NCBI GenBank assembly: GCA_029262975.1
Contig: JAJCYJ010000625.1
Span: forward strand, 1 to 14,101
Direction of reading: 5' to 3'
DNA from: Saprospiraceae bacterium
Lineage (GTDB): Bacteria; Bacteroidota; Bacteroidia; Chitinophagales; Saprospiraceae
Length of the DNA stretch: 14,101 nucleotides
A program made the position numbers and the translations under genes. Position 1 is the stretch's first letter, and every line of letters begins with the position of its first letter. Below, in pieces: positions 1-7,278 of the stretch. Under the pieces are notes generated by a model. The model was not told where the DNA came from and did no database searches. It worked only from the letters and a program-made list of their open reading frames with translations.

Positions 1-173
1 ATGCCCAGCCGGATTGCCGTTAGCCAAAGAAAAGTGATATAATCCTATACCTGCGCCAGCCACACCCTTATGCTGGGCACCATAACCAAGAGAAAATTAC
101 CATCAGTTGTCCACATTTCAGGAACGGCAATGACCGTAATCAAGGTCATAATTATAAATGTTCTGATATTCAT
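1..173 (-). pseudogene. FadL/OmpP1-type outer-membrane protein, N-terminal part, apparent frameshift
   Basis: Partial gene that runs off the left edge. From the ATG at 173 the reading starts MNIRTFIIMTLITVIAV, a signal-peptide-like stretch, then reaches DGNF and hits a TAG about 42 codons in. In the other frame, after the A-run at 93-96 (plus strand), translation gives LGYGAQHKGVAGAGIG followed by LYHFSLANGNPAGH, which has the GxGxxxKGxAGAG...NPAG signature of the N-terminus of FadL/TodX-like barrels. One extra base in that run would join the two as DGNFSLGYGAQ. Family knowledge: these proteins carry hydrophobic compounds across the outer membrane. The gene lies downstream of the sulfur operon, same strand, after 244 bases. 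It may be a true pseudogene or a homopolymer sequencing error; only about 58 codons are visible. Confidence 0.5.
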
Positions 174-417
174 TTTAAATAGTTTTGTTAGGAAAAAAGA
201 CTATTCCTTGGTGTGATATATATGAAAGTTGTAAATCAGAAAGCTAAATTCTTATGTGTGCAATTAATTTCTTTACACTGACTACGCCGGTTGGCAACAT
301 TTTTATCTAATTCAAAGAAGATGACAATCGAAAGCTCGAATTTTTTTACTGCTCCGTTCAAAGTAATGTCACCTTCATGAATTACTTATTATAGTCGTTC
401 TGTTTTAATAAGCTTTG
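174..417. other. Intergenic, no gene seen
   Basis: AT-rich gap between the rhodanese stop and the ATG of the FadL-like gene. I see no open frame of interest, no convincing TAnnTTTG promoter box on the minus strand and no terminator with a clear U-tract. Whether the FadL-like gene is transcribed with the sulfur operon cannot be decided from this stretch. Confidence 0.4.
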
Positions 418-810
418 TCAACCAATATTGGAGCCAACAATACCCTCATCTAAATTATAAACCTTTCGATTTATATTTTTTAGCAACATACAAACGCGCA
501 AACTACGTCTTCCGGTACGGCAAAAAATGTAATATTCATGCTGCTCATCCAATAACTCTAATTCGTCAGCTAACGTAGGTGACAGATAGTCAATATTGAT
601 GGCTCCTTCTATACTTCCTGAATTATATTCAGCCGGAGTGCGCACATCTATTAATTTTGCATTCGGATTTGCACGAGCCTGATTGACAAAAGAAGAATAA
701 TCAAGATTGTCCAAAGTCGACTTGTATTGAAGCCATCTTGGGATAGGACAAAACTCCGTGGATTCATTCTGTGTATCAATTTTCTTTTGTGTTTTATTCA
801 TCTCAGACAT
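418..810 (-). CDS. Single-domain rhodanese sulfurtransferase
   Basis: 130 residues starting at ATG 810. The first 40 residues are a polar extension without a signal peptide, so the protein should be cytoplasmic. The rhodanese fold follows from about residue 41: KLIDVRTPAEY (52-62), GSIEGAINID (65-74), then the catalytic loop CRTGRRS with the active cysteine at 97. This loop is of the kind that holds a persulfide in thiosulfate/persulfide sulfurtransferases. The end NLDEGIVGSNIG resembles the usual NL-x-GGI-x-GW close of the fold but stops a few residues early and lacks the tryptophan. It is the last gene of the molybdoenzyme operon, 15 bases after its stop, so it probably delivers or removes sulfane sulfur for the same pathway. 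The family assignment is firm; the physiological donor and acceptor are not visible. Confidence 0.9.
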   Translation of the reverse strand: MSEMNKTQKKIDTQNESTEFCPIPRWLQYKSTLDNLDYSSFVNQARANPNAKLIDVRTPAEYNSGSIEGAINIDYLSPTLADELELLDEQHEYYIFCRTGRRSLRVCMLLKNINRKVYNLDEGIVGSNIG

Positions 811-825
811 AGGGTTGGTTACAAC

Positions 826-3678
826 CTATTCATCTTTTAAATAATATGCTTCCTTTACTGGTTTTAATGGCCGTTTAAACCAATATGGTCTTCTCATTCC
901 ATCCGGTCCTGGAGCTGGACGAGTCAATTTAAGCCATTCCCGGTACATTTCCATAGACTTATTCGTATCAACCATTATATCACCATAATGCTCGTCATCA
1001 TTGGGTATTTCGATTCTCACTCTTTGATGCCAGCAATGCATGCCACTGATAGGATCTGGATGTACGGCATGCGTGATATTTTGATGCACTCCTCCATCTA
1101 CCCAGAAGATGCGTTTGCTGTCTTTGTCTGAACTATTAAATGGTTTAATTCCAGACTTGGTATTCATTATCCATCTGCCATCACCCTGGTCTTCGATACG
1201 AACAGTATTGGTCGCCCAACTATTTCCTTTGTCTTGATCTCGGCGCCATCTCCCCAGGTGATGAGAACAAGCCACTACTCCGGGGCGCATACCTTCTGTC
1301 ACCCAGACCTTATCCACGAAATATCCGATATCGGTATTCATCTTCACTATATCACCCGTCTTGAACCCCCATTTAACTGCATCATTCGGGTGCATCCAAA
1401 TAGGATTGCGATTGGCTATCTCCATCAGCCACTTGGCATTTCCGGATCTCGAATGTATTAGCATAGGTAATCTAAAAGTCGGGACCAATACGTACTCACC
1501 TTTCGATTTGTCCAGCTTCTCTTCGTGAATGTGGCTTTTGATATAGGTGGGTATTGAATATTCGGGCCATTTCCAGTCCACCATCGTCTGAGAATAGAAT
1601 TCTTGTTTGCGGGAAGGAGTTGGAAAACCTACCATGGCATTGCCTTCGATCATGATGCCGATATCTTCTCCATCTTTTGTTATAACGCCTGTCTTTTCAT
1701 TTGTTTGAGCATCCACCAAATCACTTGGGGATAATGCATATTCATTCTTTTTATACCCATGTTTCTCGACTTCAAAAGCGCCATACTTTTTCATATAATC
1801 CAACTCCGTCAAGCCTTCTTTTTTTGCAACTTCCGGCAGGCCTTTAGTATGCTCGAAAATGTATTGGTAATATTCGTCGATCGTAATCTTTTCTCCAGGC
1901 CGATAAGGAGATTCAAAATGCTTCCTTATACCCATGCTGCCATCCGGGTCAATCCTCCAGCTTAATTCGATCCAAAACTCATCTTCCTCCCAGACCTCAC
2001 CGGGGTTAACTTCATAAGTATATTTAACCTCCTTACCCTGTCGTCGGGCTGCTTCTCTTAAAACTGGTTGTCTAAAGGCAATCCATGTCCCGGAGTGGGT
2101 CGCATAACTATTGAGATCATGTCGCTCGGCACTATGACCCATAGGCAATACATAATCCGCAAAAAATGCAGTTTCATTCCAGGTTGGCGTCATAGCAGCG
2201 TGTAGACCAAAGAGATCTTCATTTTTAAAAGCATCCATCCAGGTGAACCCATCTGGATAAGTCCATACAGGATTAAAAACCCGTGAAAAGTATACATCCA
2301 TATGTCCTTTACCATCCTTGAGCATATGAGGTAGCAAGAAGCTCATTTCAAACATAGAAAGTGGATACTCCTTAGGAAAATGCAATTCGTTCCAAAATTT
2401 TCCAGCGGGTGGAACATCAAAGAATTTAGGTTTGAACTTATTCCAACTGTTGGGAGAAGTTCCTCCTTTTGTACCTACACTACCGGTAAGGACATTTAAA
2501 AAATGTAAGCATCTCGATACGCACCATCCTCCCAGGTTACCACTTGCTGCACTCCGCCAATTATGTGTAGCAAAACGCTCACCGGCTTCTCCAATTTTAA
2601 TAGCAACTTCTCTGATAACCGATGCTTTGACACCACTTTCTTTTTCTGCAAATTCCGGAGTATACTCATCATACTCTTCAATCATTTTGACTATATAATT
2701 CTCAAAAGTCACCTCGGTTTCAGGATGTAACTTTTTAAGATATTCATCCCAATTCACCCATCTTTCCAAATAGGGTCGATTGTATAATTCCTCCTGTAGA
2801 ATAATCTTAGCCATAGCCAGCAGAACGGCTGCTTCCGTCCCTGGATAAGTAGGCATCCAGTAATCAGACATACTCGCTGTATTGGATAAGCGAGGGTCCA
2901 TGCAAGCCATCTTGGCCCCTTTCATCTTTGCCTCGATAATACGCTGCGCATGCGGATTAAAATAATGCCCCGATTCTAAATGCGCTGATATTAACAATAT
3001 AAACCTGGCTTCAGAATGATCAGGACTTGGGCGATCATGACCATACCAGATATTATATCCAAATCTTGCGCCTGAAGAACAAATGTTAGTATGACTATTA
3101 TGTCCATCAATGCCCCAGCCTTGCAACACTCTATTAGCATATCCTTCATGACCAGGTCGACCCACATGGTAGGCTACCTCATTGTTTCTTCCTTCTTGTA
3201 TCGCTTTTCTAATCCGAGCTGCGATCTCGTCCAGCACCTCATCCCAACTCACCCGCTCCCAATCTCCGCCGCCTCGTTTTCCTACCCGCTTAAGCGGATA
3301 AAGTATTCTTTCGGGATCATTAATTTGATTAATAGTGGCAGGGCCTTTGGCACAATTTCGTCCCCGGCTACCGGGATGATATGGATTGCCTTCGAATTTT
3401 CTAATTGTTCCTTTCTCTTTATCAACATAGGCTGTCAGACCACAGGCACTTTCACAATTAAAACATGTAGTCGGGATAATGGAATAAGTCTTTTTGTCTT
3501 TTTTTGGCCACGACGTAGCTTCATACTCTTCCCAATGATCCCATTTTTCAATTGGGGGAAAAGAGTTCAAGTCAGTGGTCGTCATTCTATCGAGGATAGG
3601 ATCCCGGTCGTCCTGAAGGGAGGGAATAATTTTTAATTTTTCCGCAATTCGTTCAATTATCGAGATACGTTTTCTCAT
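826..3678 (-). CDS. SoeA/PsrA-type molybdopterin oxidoreductase, catalytic subunit (probable sulfite dehydrogenase)
   Basis: DMSO-reductase-family catalytic subunit of 950 residues from the ATG at 3678. A TTG at 3702, directly after the upstream stop, would add eight residues and cannot be excluded. An N-terminal [4Fe-4S] site is formed by CFNCESAC (C72, C75, C79) and GRNC (C109). The HNSHTNICSSGARFG segment gives C200 as the likely molybdenum ligand. GRPGHEG, SAHLESGHYFNPHAQ and DPRLSNTASM line the cofactor domains, and a C-terminal molybdopterin-binding domain is visible (HPNDAVKWGFKTGDIVKM). There is no twin-arginine signal, unlike periplasmic PsrA/PhsA, which favours a cytoplasmic SoeA-like role: sulfite to sulfate, two electrons to the FeS subunit. 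The partner gene lies immediately upstream. Family is certain; sulfite as substrate is inferred from sequence style and neighbours, and polysulfide or thiosulfate reduction remains possible. Confidence 0.88.
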   Translation of the reverse strand: MRKRISIIERIAEKLKIIPSLQDDRDPILDRMTTTDLNSFPPIEKWDHWEEYEATSWPKKDKKTYSIIPTTCFNCESACGLTAYVDKEKGTIRKFEGNPYHPGSRGRNCAKGPATINQINDPERILYPLKRVGKRGGGDWERVSWDEVLDEIAARIRKAIQEGRNNEVAYHVGRPGHEGYANRVLQGWGIDGHNSHTNICSSGARFGYNIWYGHDRPSPDHSEARFILLISAHLESGHYFNPHAQRIIEAKMKGAKMACMDPRLSNTASMSDYWMPTYPGTEAAVLLAMAKIILQEELYNRPYLERWVNWDEYLKKLHPETEVTFENYIVKMIEEYDEYTPEFAEKESGVKASVIREVAIKIGEAGERFATHNWRSAASGNLGGWCVSRCLHFLNVLTGSVGTKGGTSPNSWNKFKPKFFDVPPAGKFWNELHFPKEYPLSMFEMSFLLPHMLKDGKGHMDVYFSRVFNPVWTYPDGFTWMDAFKNEDLFGLHAAMTPTWNETAFFADYVLPMGHSAERHDLNSYATHSGTWIAFRQPVLREAARRQGKEVKYTYEVNPGEVWEEDEFWIELSWRIDPDGSMGIRKHFESPYRPGEKITIDEYYQYIFEHTKGLPEVAKKEGLTELDYMKKYGAFEVEKHGYKKNEYALSPSDLVDAQTNEKTGVITKDGEDIGIMIEGNAMVGFPTPSRKQEFYSQTMVDWKWPEYSIPTYIKSHIHEEKLDKSKGEYVLVPTFRLPMLIHSRSGNAKWLMEIANRNPIWMHPNDAVKWGFKTGDIVKMNTDIGYFVDKVWVTEGMRPGVVACSHHLGRWRRDQDKGNSWATNTVRIEDQGDGRWIMNTKSGIKPFNSSDKDSKRIFWVDGGVHQNITHAVHPDPISGMHCWHQRVRIEIPNDDEHYGDIMVDTNKSMEMYREWLKLTRPAPGPDGMRRPYWFKRPLKPVKEAYYLKDE

Positions 3679-3702
3679 TTCAAGCTTGTTATAGTCTTTC
3701 AA

Positions 3703-5334
3703 TTAACTTAATGGAATTCGTTGAGGTGCCTCGACCCAAATATGTTCTGTAATATATATTCCCACTAACACGAACACAGAAGCACATATCGTCATGACCA
3801 AGTCTGTATCACCGAAAATAAGCAGTAGAGCAGGAATTATATTTCCGATTATCATGGCTCCAAACCAGAATAGATTTTTATACCGTCCACTTGTGATCAT
3901 TTTAACGGTCATCTTGGCGTCATTTGTAGGATGCGTAGTGCTTAATTCAATTATAATTGTACATACATTAATTACAATTCCGGTTATTAATGCATAAACG
4001 AGAAAGCTTATCCAGCTCGATTCGTAATTAGAAAATAGATTGATAATTAGAAAAGAGGATGCACCTGCCATAACAGAATGAACTAACATATGTACAGAGA
4101 GTGCAGGACTCTGCCAGAAATCTCTTCCTTTAGCTTGCGCAAATAAAAATGCGGTATAAATCGAAGTTAATATAGCCAGACCTAAGGTTATCCACATGAT
4201 AACCGGTATCGCTGCAGACCACCCATATCCAAATGCAAAAGCCAGCAAAGTTAATAACCCGCCATAAGCGGTAATGGAATAACCTCCCTTTACCAACCAC
4301 GAACCCCATTGAGGGCGCAACAAGACATAAGCAAATCTCTTAGGTTGATCCAAATCCATCACCAGGAGGACGCCTGTCAATGCTAAAAACAAAATTCCAG
4401 TTATAATAGCAGCCCAAATTGAAATATTGTTGAACGCTACTGTGCCCGTTGACCAGGCGATAAATGGAACGATAAAGGCACCTGTTGATATCGCCTTAGT
4501 CCATACATATCCTGATACTTCCCACCCCCATAAGATGCCTTTATCTGGTGTATCATACACTCTTTTGGCACCTCCTTTTTTCCCCATTAATACTTCTACT
4601 GAAGTAGGAATGCTAAGATCATCTCCTTTTTCATTCTGGACTACTTTGGTTGTGCGCATGACCTCTGAGATAACATCTCCACTTGAGAAAGCCATCTTTT
4701 CCGCTTCTTTTGAATAATGCCCGACACCATAACTTTGTGACCCCCACATATTGTCCTTGGATGTCTCAGTTGCTGTCGGAATAAGCGATACATCATCAGC
4801 GTCTATATAAAATAGGTTGGGCTGAGTTGCCTTCTCTGGTTTTCTCGTTTTAACAGCCTGTCGTGCTAATAATTGGGATATTTCAGTCGTAGGATCATCC
4901 ATATCTCCAGAGATAATGGCATGTTCCGGACATACATTTACACATGCTGGCTCAAGGCCAATATCTATCCTATGAGCACAATAATTGCACTTGGCTGCAG
5001 TATGGGTATCAGGATCTATATACAGCGCATCATAGGGACATGCCTGCATACATGATTTGCATCCGATACACCGATCTTTATCAAAGTCTACGATACCATC
5101 TTCGCGGATATAAAGAGATTCTGTCGGGCAAATACTGACACAGGGCGCATCTGTGCAATGATTGCATCGCATGACAGAAAATAATCTTCTTGTATCGGGG
5201 AAAGATCCTTTTTCTACTTGTTTTACCCAAGTTCTATTGACCCCTACCGGTACTTCATGTTCTGATTTACAAGCAGTTGTACAAGCGTGACAACCTATAC
5301 ATTTTCGGTTATCAATTACAAATCCGTATTTCAT
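3703..5334 (-). CDS. Fused ferredoxin-like [4Fe-4S] / NrfD-type membrane subunit of the molybdoenzyme
   Basis: 543 residues from ATG 5334, combining what are normally two proteins. Residues 1-145 carry 16 cysteines in four groups (12/15/18/22, 57/60/65/69, 89/92/95/99, 116/119/131/135), the PsrB/DmsB/SoeB pattern for four [4Fe-4S] clusters. A linker of about 130 residues (150-278) follows. From about 280 to 530 there are roughly eight hydrophobic helices with LLRPQWGSWLVKG (338-350) and FAQAKGRDFWQSP (398-410), typical of NrfD/PsrC anchors that react with quinone. There is no signal peptide, so the FeS domain should face the cytoplasm. The stop abuts the catalytic subunit gene, so the two are surely co-transcribed. 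Separate B and C subunits are the usual form in Soe, Psr and Dms; the fusion, and B/C preceding A, are the odd points. Function as electron relay to menaquinone is inferred. Confidence 0.9.
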   Translation of the reverse strand: MKYGFVIDNRKCIGCHACTTACKSEHEVPVGVNRTWVKQVEKGSFPDTRRLFSVMRCNHCTDAPCVSICPTESLYIREDGIVDFDKDRCIGCKSCMQACPYDALYIDPDTHTAAKCNYCAHRIDIGLEPACVNVCPEHAIISGDMDDPTTEISQLLARQAVKTRKPEKATQPNLFYIDADDVSLIPTATETSKDNMWGSQSYGVGHYSKEAEKMAFSSGDVISEVMRTTKVVQNEKGDDLSIPTSVEVLMGKKGGAKRVYDTPDKGILWGWEVSGYVWTKAISTGAFIVPFIAWSTGTVAFNNISIWAAIITGILFLALTGVLLVMDLDQPKRFAYVLLRPQWGSWLVKGGYSITAYGGLLTLLAFAFGYGWSAAIPVIMWITLGLAILTSIYTAFLFAQAKGRDFWQSPALSVHMLVHSVMAGASSFLIINLFSNYESSWISFLVYALITGIVINVCTIIIELSTTHPTNDAKMTVKMITSGRYKNLFWFGAMIIGNIIPALLLIFGDTDLVMTICASVFVLVGIYITEHIWVEAPQRIPLS

Positions 5335-5630
5335 TTGTGTTTATTCGTTTGTTTTGTTCAACTGCATCTCTGCTGTATGATACACTTCTTAATAATTGTA
5401 AATTTTGGGTCGTTGTTGGCCCTAGTATAATTAGAAAACTCAGCACCTTACGCATTTTTTCAATTAGAAGAAAAAGTAATTGGACCGTCTGACATTGAAC
5501 ATTCAGAGATAACTCGAAGCAAGAAATTAGAAAACAAGCGCATACATTTCTAATCTCCAAAAAAACAAAAGAACTAATGTTTCTTGCCATTCTATACCCG
5601 GTGATTCGTAGTCGTCATTTATTGATTCAT
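5335..5630. other. Leader region of the molybdoenzyme operon
   Basis: 296 bases between the dioxygenase stop and the FeS/NrfD start. No convincing gene; a 92-codon open frame here overlaps the start of the FeS/NrfD gene and resembles nothing. An 11-base direct repeat AATTAGAAAAC occurs at 5429-5439 and 5525-5535, and the second copy forms an 8-base inverted repeat with TTTCTAAT at 5547-5554. In DNA this AT-rich these could be chance or operator elements. I found no TAnnTTTG box on the minus strand, so the operon may have its own weak promoter or be read through from the dioxygenase gene. Confidence 0.35.
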
Positions 5631-7043
5631 TTATTTGACCAGTGAAGGACAACTTCCAGAGATAGACAGACCAGATTCTTTTATATCGTCAAATGGACCG
5701 TGCACATTTATAAGATGATTGTACCCCCTGGCTTTTAAAATAGAAGCTGCAATTGTCGATCTGTTGCCACTCATACAATGTATATAATACTCTTTAGTCG
5801 GTGATATTTCCGACATATGATCATTGATATAATCCAATGCAAAATGCTGTGCGGTGGAAATATGACTTGCCTCCCACTCTCCTGGTTTTCTTACATCAAG
5901 AATATTGATAGATTCATCTTTGGTTCTTACTTTTACAAATTCCGCTACATCGATAGTCTCGATAGTTTCAACTTTCTTGCCTGCTTCTACCCAACTTTTA
6001 TACCCGCCTTGCAAATACCCTAAGGAATGATCATAACCTACTCTCGCCAGTCGCTTTACTGCTTCTTCTTCCCGGCCTTCAGGAGTCACAAGGATGATCT
6101 TTTGCTTTAGATCGGGAATCAGGGAACCAACCCACGGGGCAAAACTTCCATCTAAACTTATATAGATCGAACCAGGCACAAATCCTTTTACAAAACTCAC
6201 TTTGTCCCTTACATCTAATACAAGTATGTCATCGTCATCTGCCAATACTTCAAATTCTTTTACATTCAATGCGCGTGCCCCTCTTGCCATTACTTCATCG
6301 ACGCTACTAATCCCCGACTTATTAAGAGCTGCATTTTTAGCAAAGTATTGTGGTGGCGGAAGTAATCCATCTGTAACTTCTTTTATAAATTCTTCCCTCG
6401 TCATATCCGCTCGAAGGGCATAGTTTGTCTTTTTCTGATGACCCAGGGAATCCCAGGTTTCGCTACTCATATTTTTACCACATGCAGAACCTGCACCATG
6501 GGCAGGATACACCGTGACATCATCTGGAAGAGGCATTATTTTAGTCCTGAGACTGTCAAATAACCAACCCGCAAGATCTTCTTTGGTTAGATCAGTTGCT
6601 TTTTGTGCAAGATCAGGTCTGCCTACATCTCCAATGAATAAAGTGTCACCGGTAAATATGGCTTTCTCTTTTCCATTTTCATCCAATAATAAATAACATG
6701 TACTTTCTGGTGTATGACCGGGTGTATGCAAGACGCGTATTGTGATTTTGCCCACTTTGAATTCCTCCCCATCAAAAGATTCATGTTTTTCAAATGCTGT
6801 TTTAGCCTTGGGACCATATATGATTGTGGCACCAGTCTTGTTAGCAAGATCCAGATGTCCTGATACAAAGTCTGCATGAAAGTGTGTCTCAAAAATATAC
6901 TTGATCTTGACATTCTTTCTCTTTGCCCGATCTAAATAAGGAGCGGTTTCCCGCAAAGGATCTATGACGGCTGCTTCTCCATCAGATTCTATAAAATATG
7001 CCCCTTGCGCAAGACACCCTGTATAAATTTGCTCAATGTTCAT
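5631..7043 (-). CDS. CstB-like persulfide dioxygenase-rhodanese fusion
   Basis: 470 residues from ATG 7043. Residues 1-about 235 form a metallo-beta-lactamase-fold persulfide dioxygenase of the ETHE1 class: THFHADFVSGH (53-63), TPGH with H110, TGD with D133 and YPAHG with H182 supply the mononuclear iron site, and GDVGRPDL is typical of the class. C188 follows in the HGAGSACGK loop. Residues 255-355 form a rhodanese-like domain whose catalytic position reads TPEGREE with no cysteine. Residues 365-465 form a second rhodanese domain with HCMSGNRS and an active C423. This order (dioxygenase, inactive rhodanese, active rhodanese) is that of CstB, which turns glutathione-type or coenzyme A persulfides into sulfite and thiosulfate. 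No signal peptide, so cytoplasmic. It precedes the molybdoenzyme operon on the same strand and has a candidate operator at 7094-7113. Confidence 0.93.
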   Translation of the reverse strand: MNIEQIYTGCLAQGAYFIESDGEAAVIDPLRETAPYLDRAKRKNVKIKYIFETHFHADFVSGHLDLANKTGATIIYGPKAKTAFEKHESFDGEEFKVGKITIRVLHTPGHTPESTCYLLLDENGKEKAIFTGDTLFIGDVGRPDLAQKATDLTKEDLAGWLFDSLRTKIMPLPDDVTVYPAHGAGSACGKNMSSETWDSLGHQKKTNYALRADMTREEFIKEVTDGLLPPPQYFAKNAALNKSGISSVDEVMARGARALNVKEFEVLADDDDILVLDVRDKVSFVKGFVPGSIYISLDGSFAPWVGSLIPDLKQKIILVTPEGREEEAVKRLARVGYDHSLGYLQGGYKSWVEAGKKVETIETIDVAEFVKVRTKDESINILDVRKPGEWEASHISTAQHFALDYINDHMSEISPTKEYYIHCMSGNRSTIAASILKARGYNHLINVHGPFDDIKESGLSISGSCPSLVK

Positions 7044-7093
7044 TTCACAATATTTTATTATGCCAATAAAAGAAAGAATAATTATATGACATT

Positions 7094-7113
7094 ATGATCA
7101 TATATTCAAATAT
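7094..7113. promoter_or_regulatory. Candidate ArsR-type operator upstream of the persulfide dioxygenase
   Basis: The plus strand here matches the minus strand at 7610-7629 in 17 of 20 positions, consensus ATGATCATATWTTCAWATRT. It contains the 10-base palindrome TATGATCATA (7093-7102) and ATATTCAAATAT (7102-7113, five-base arms). It overlaps the candidate -7 box of the dioxygenase gene, where a repressor would block transcription. Seen directly: the match and the palindromes. Inferred: binding by the ArsR-family protein encoded upstream. Confidence 0.45.
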
Positions 7114-7114
7114 A
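7107..7114 (-). promoter_or_regulatory. Candidate Bacteroidota -7 promoter box (TATATTTG)
   Basis: The minus strand reads TATATTTG, matching the Bacteroidota housekeeping -7 consensus TAnnTTTG, about 64 bases before the dioxygenase ATG. No clear -33 TTTG is present at the usual distance, so this is a weak call. Its overlap with the candidate operator adds some support. Confidence 0.3.
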
Positions 7115-7176
7115 AGAATGTCTTTATTCTACAGCCGCATAAAATTTGGCTCCAGGGCTGATAACTTATAGATAAT

Positions 7177-7204
7177 TTCAATTGAATAAATCCGGCTCAA
7201 TTGA
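7177..7204. repeat. Two copies of the palindrome TCAATTGA
   Basis: TCAATTGA occurs at 7178-7185 (extended to TTCAATTGAA) and again at 7197-7204, with centres 19 bases apart, close to two helical turns. The pair lies between the regulator gene and the dioxygenase promoter. It might be a second regulator site, but no protein can be assigned to it. Confidence 0.3.
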
Positions 7205-7278
7205 TAAAGGCGTTGAACTATTTTACTTTCTACTGATAAAGATGGAGGAGAAGATGAAGCTCAGAGAATACCCAAATA

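Noticed and set aside
324..353. Terminator-like TCGA-AAGC-TCGA followed by T-run at about 335-353
   Set aside because: It points along the plus strand, where no gene ends nearby, and its stem has only four pairs.
3091..3636. 181-codon plus-strand frame inside the molybdoenzyme gene
   Set aside because: Antisense to highly conserved cofactor-binding sequence; a shadow frame.
826..3702. Arsenate or tetrathionate reductase reading of the molybdoenzyme
   Set aside because: Those enzymes carry Tat signals and other motifs; the cytoplasmic N-terminus and persulfide/rhodanese neighbours fit a sulfite-type enzyme better, though phylogeny was not possible here.
5312..5590. 92-codon minus-strand frame before the FeS/NrfD gene
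   Set aside because: It overlaps the true start of that gene, has no recognisable features and its composition looks like translated AT-rich leader.
5815..5831. ATATGATCATT inside the dioxygenase gene as a third operator
   Set aside because: It matches only the short ATGATCAT core and lies within coding sequence; such 8-mers are expected by chance in this AT-rich DNA.
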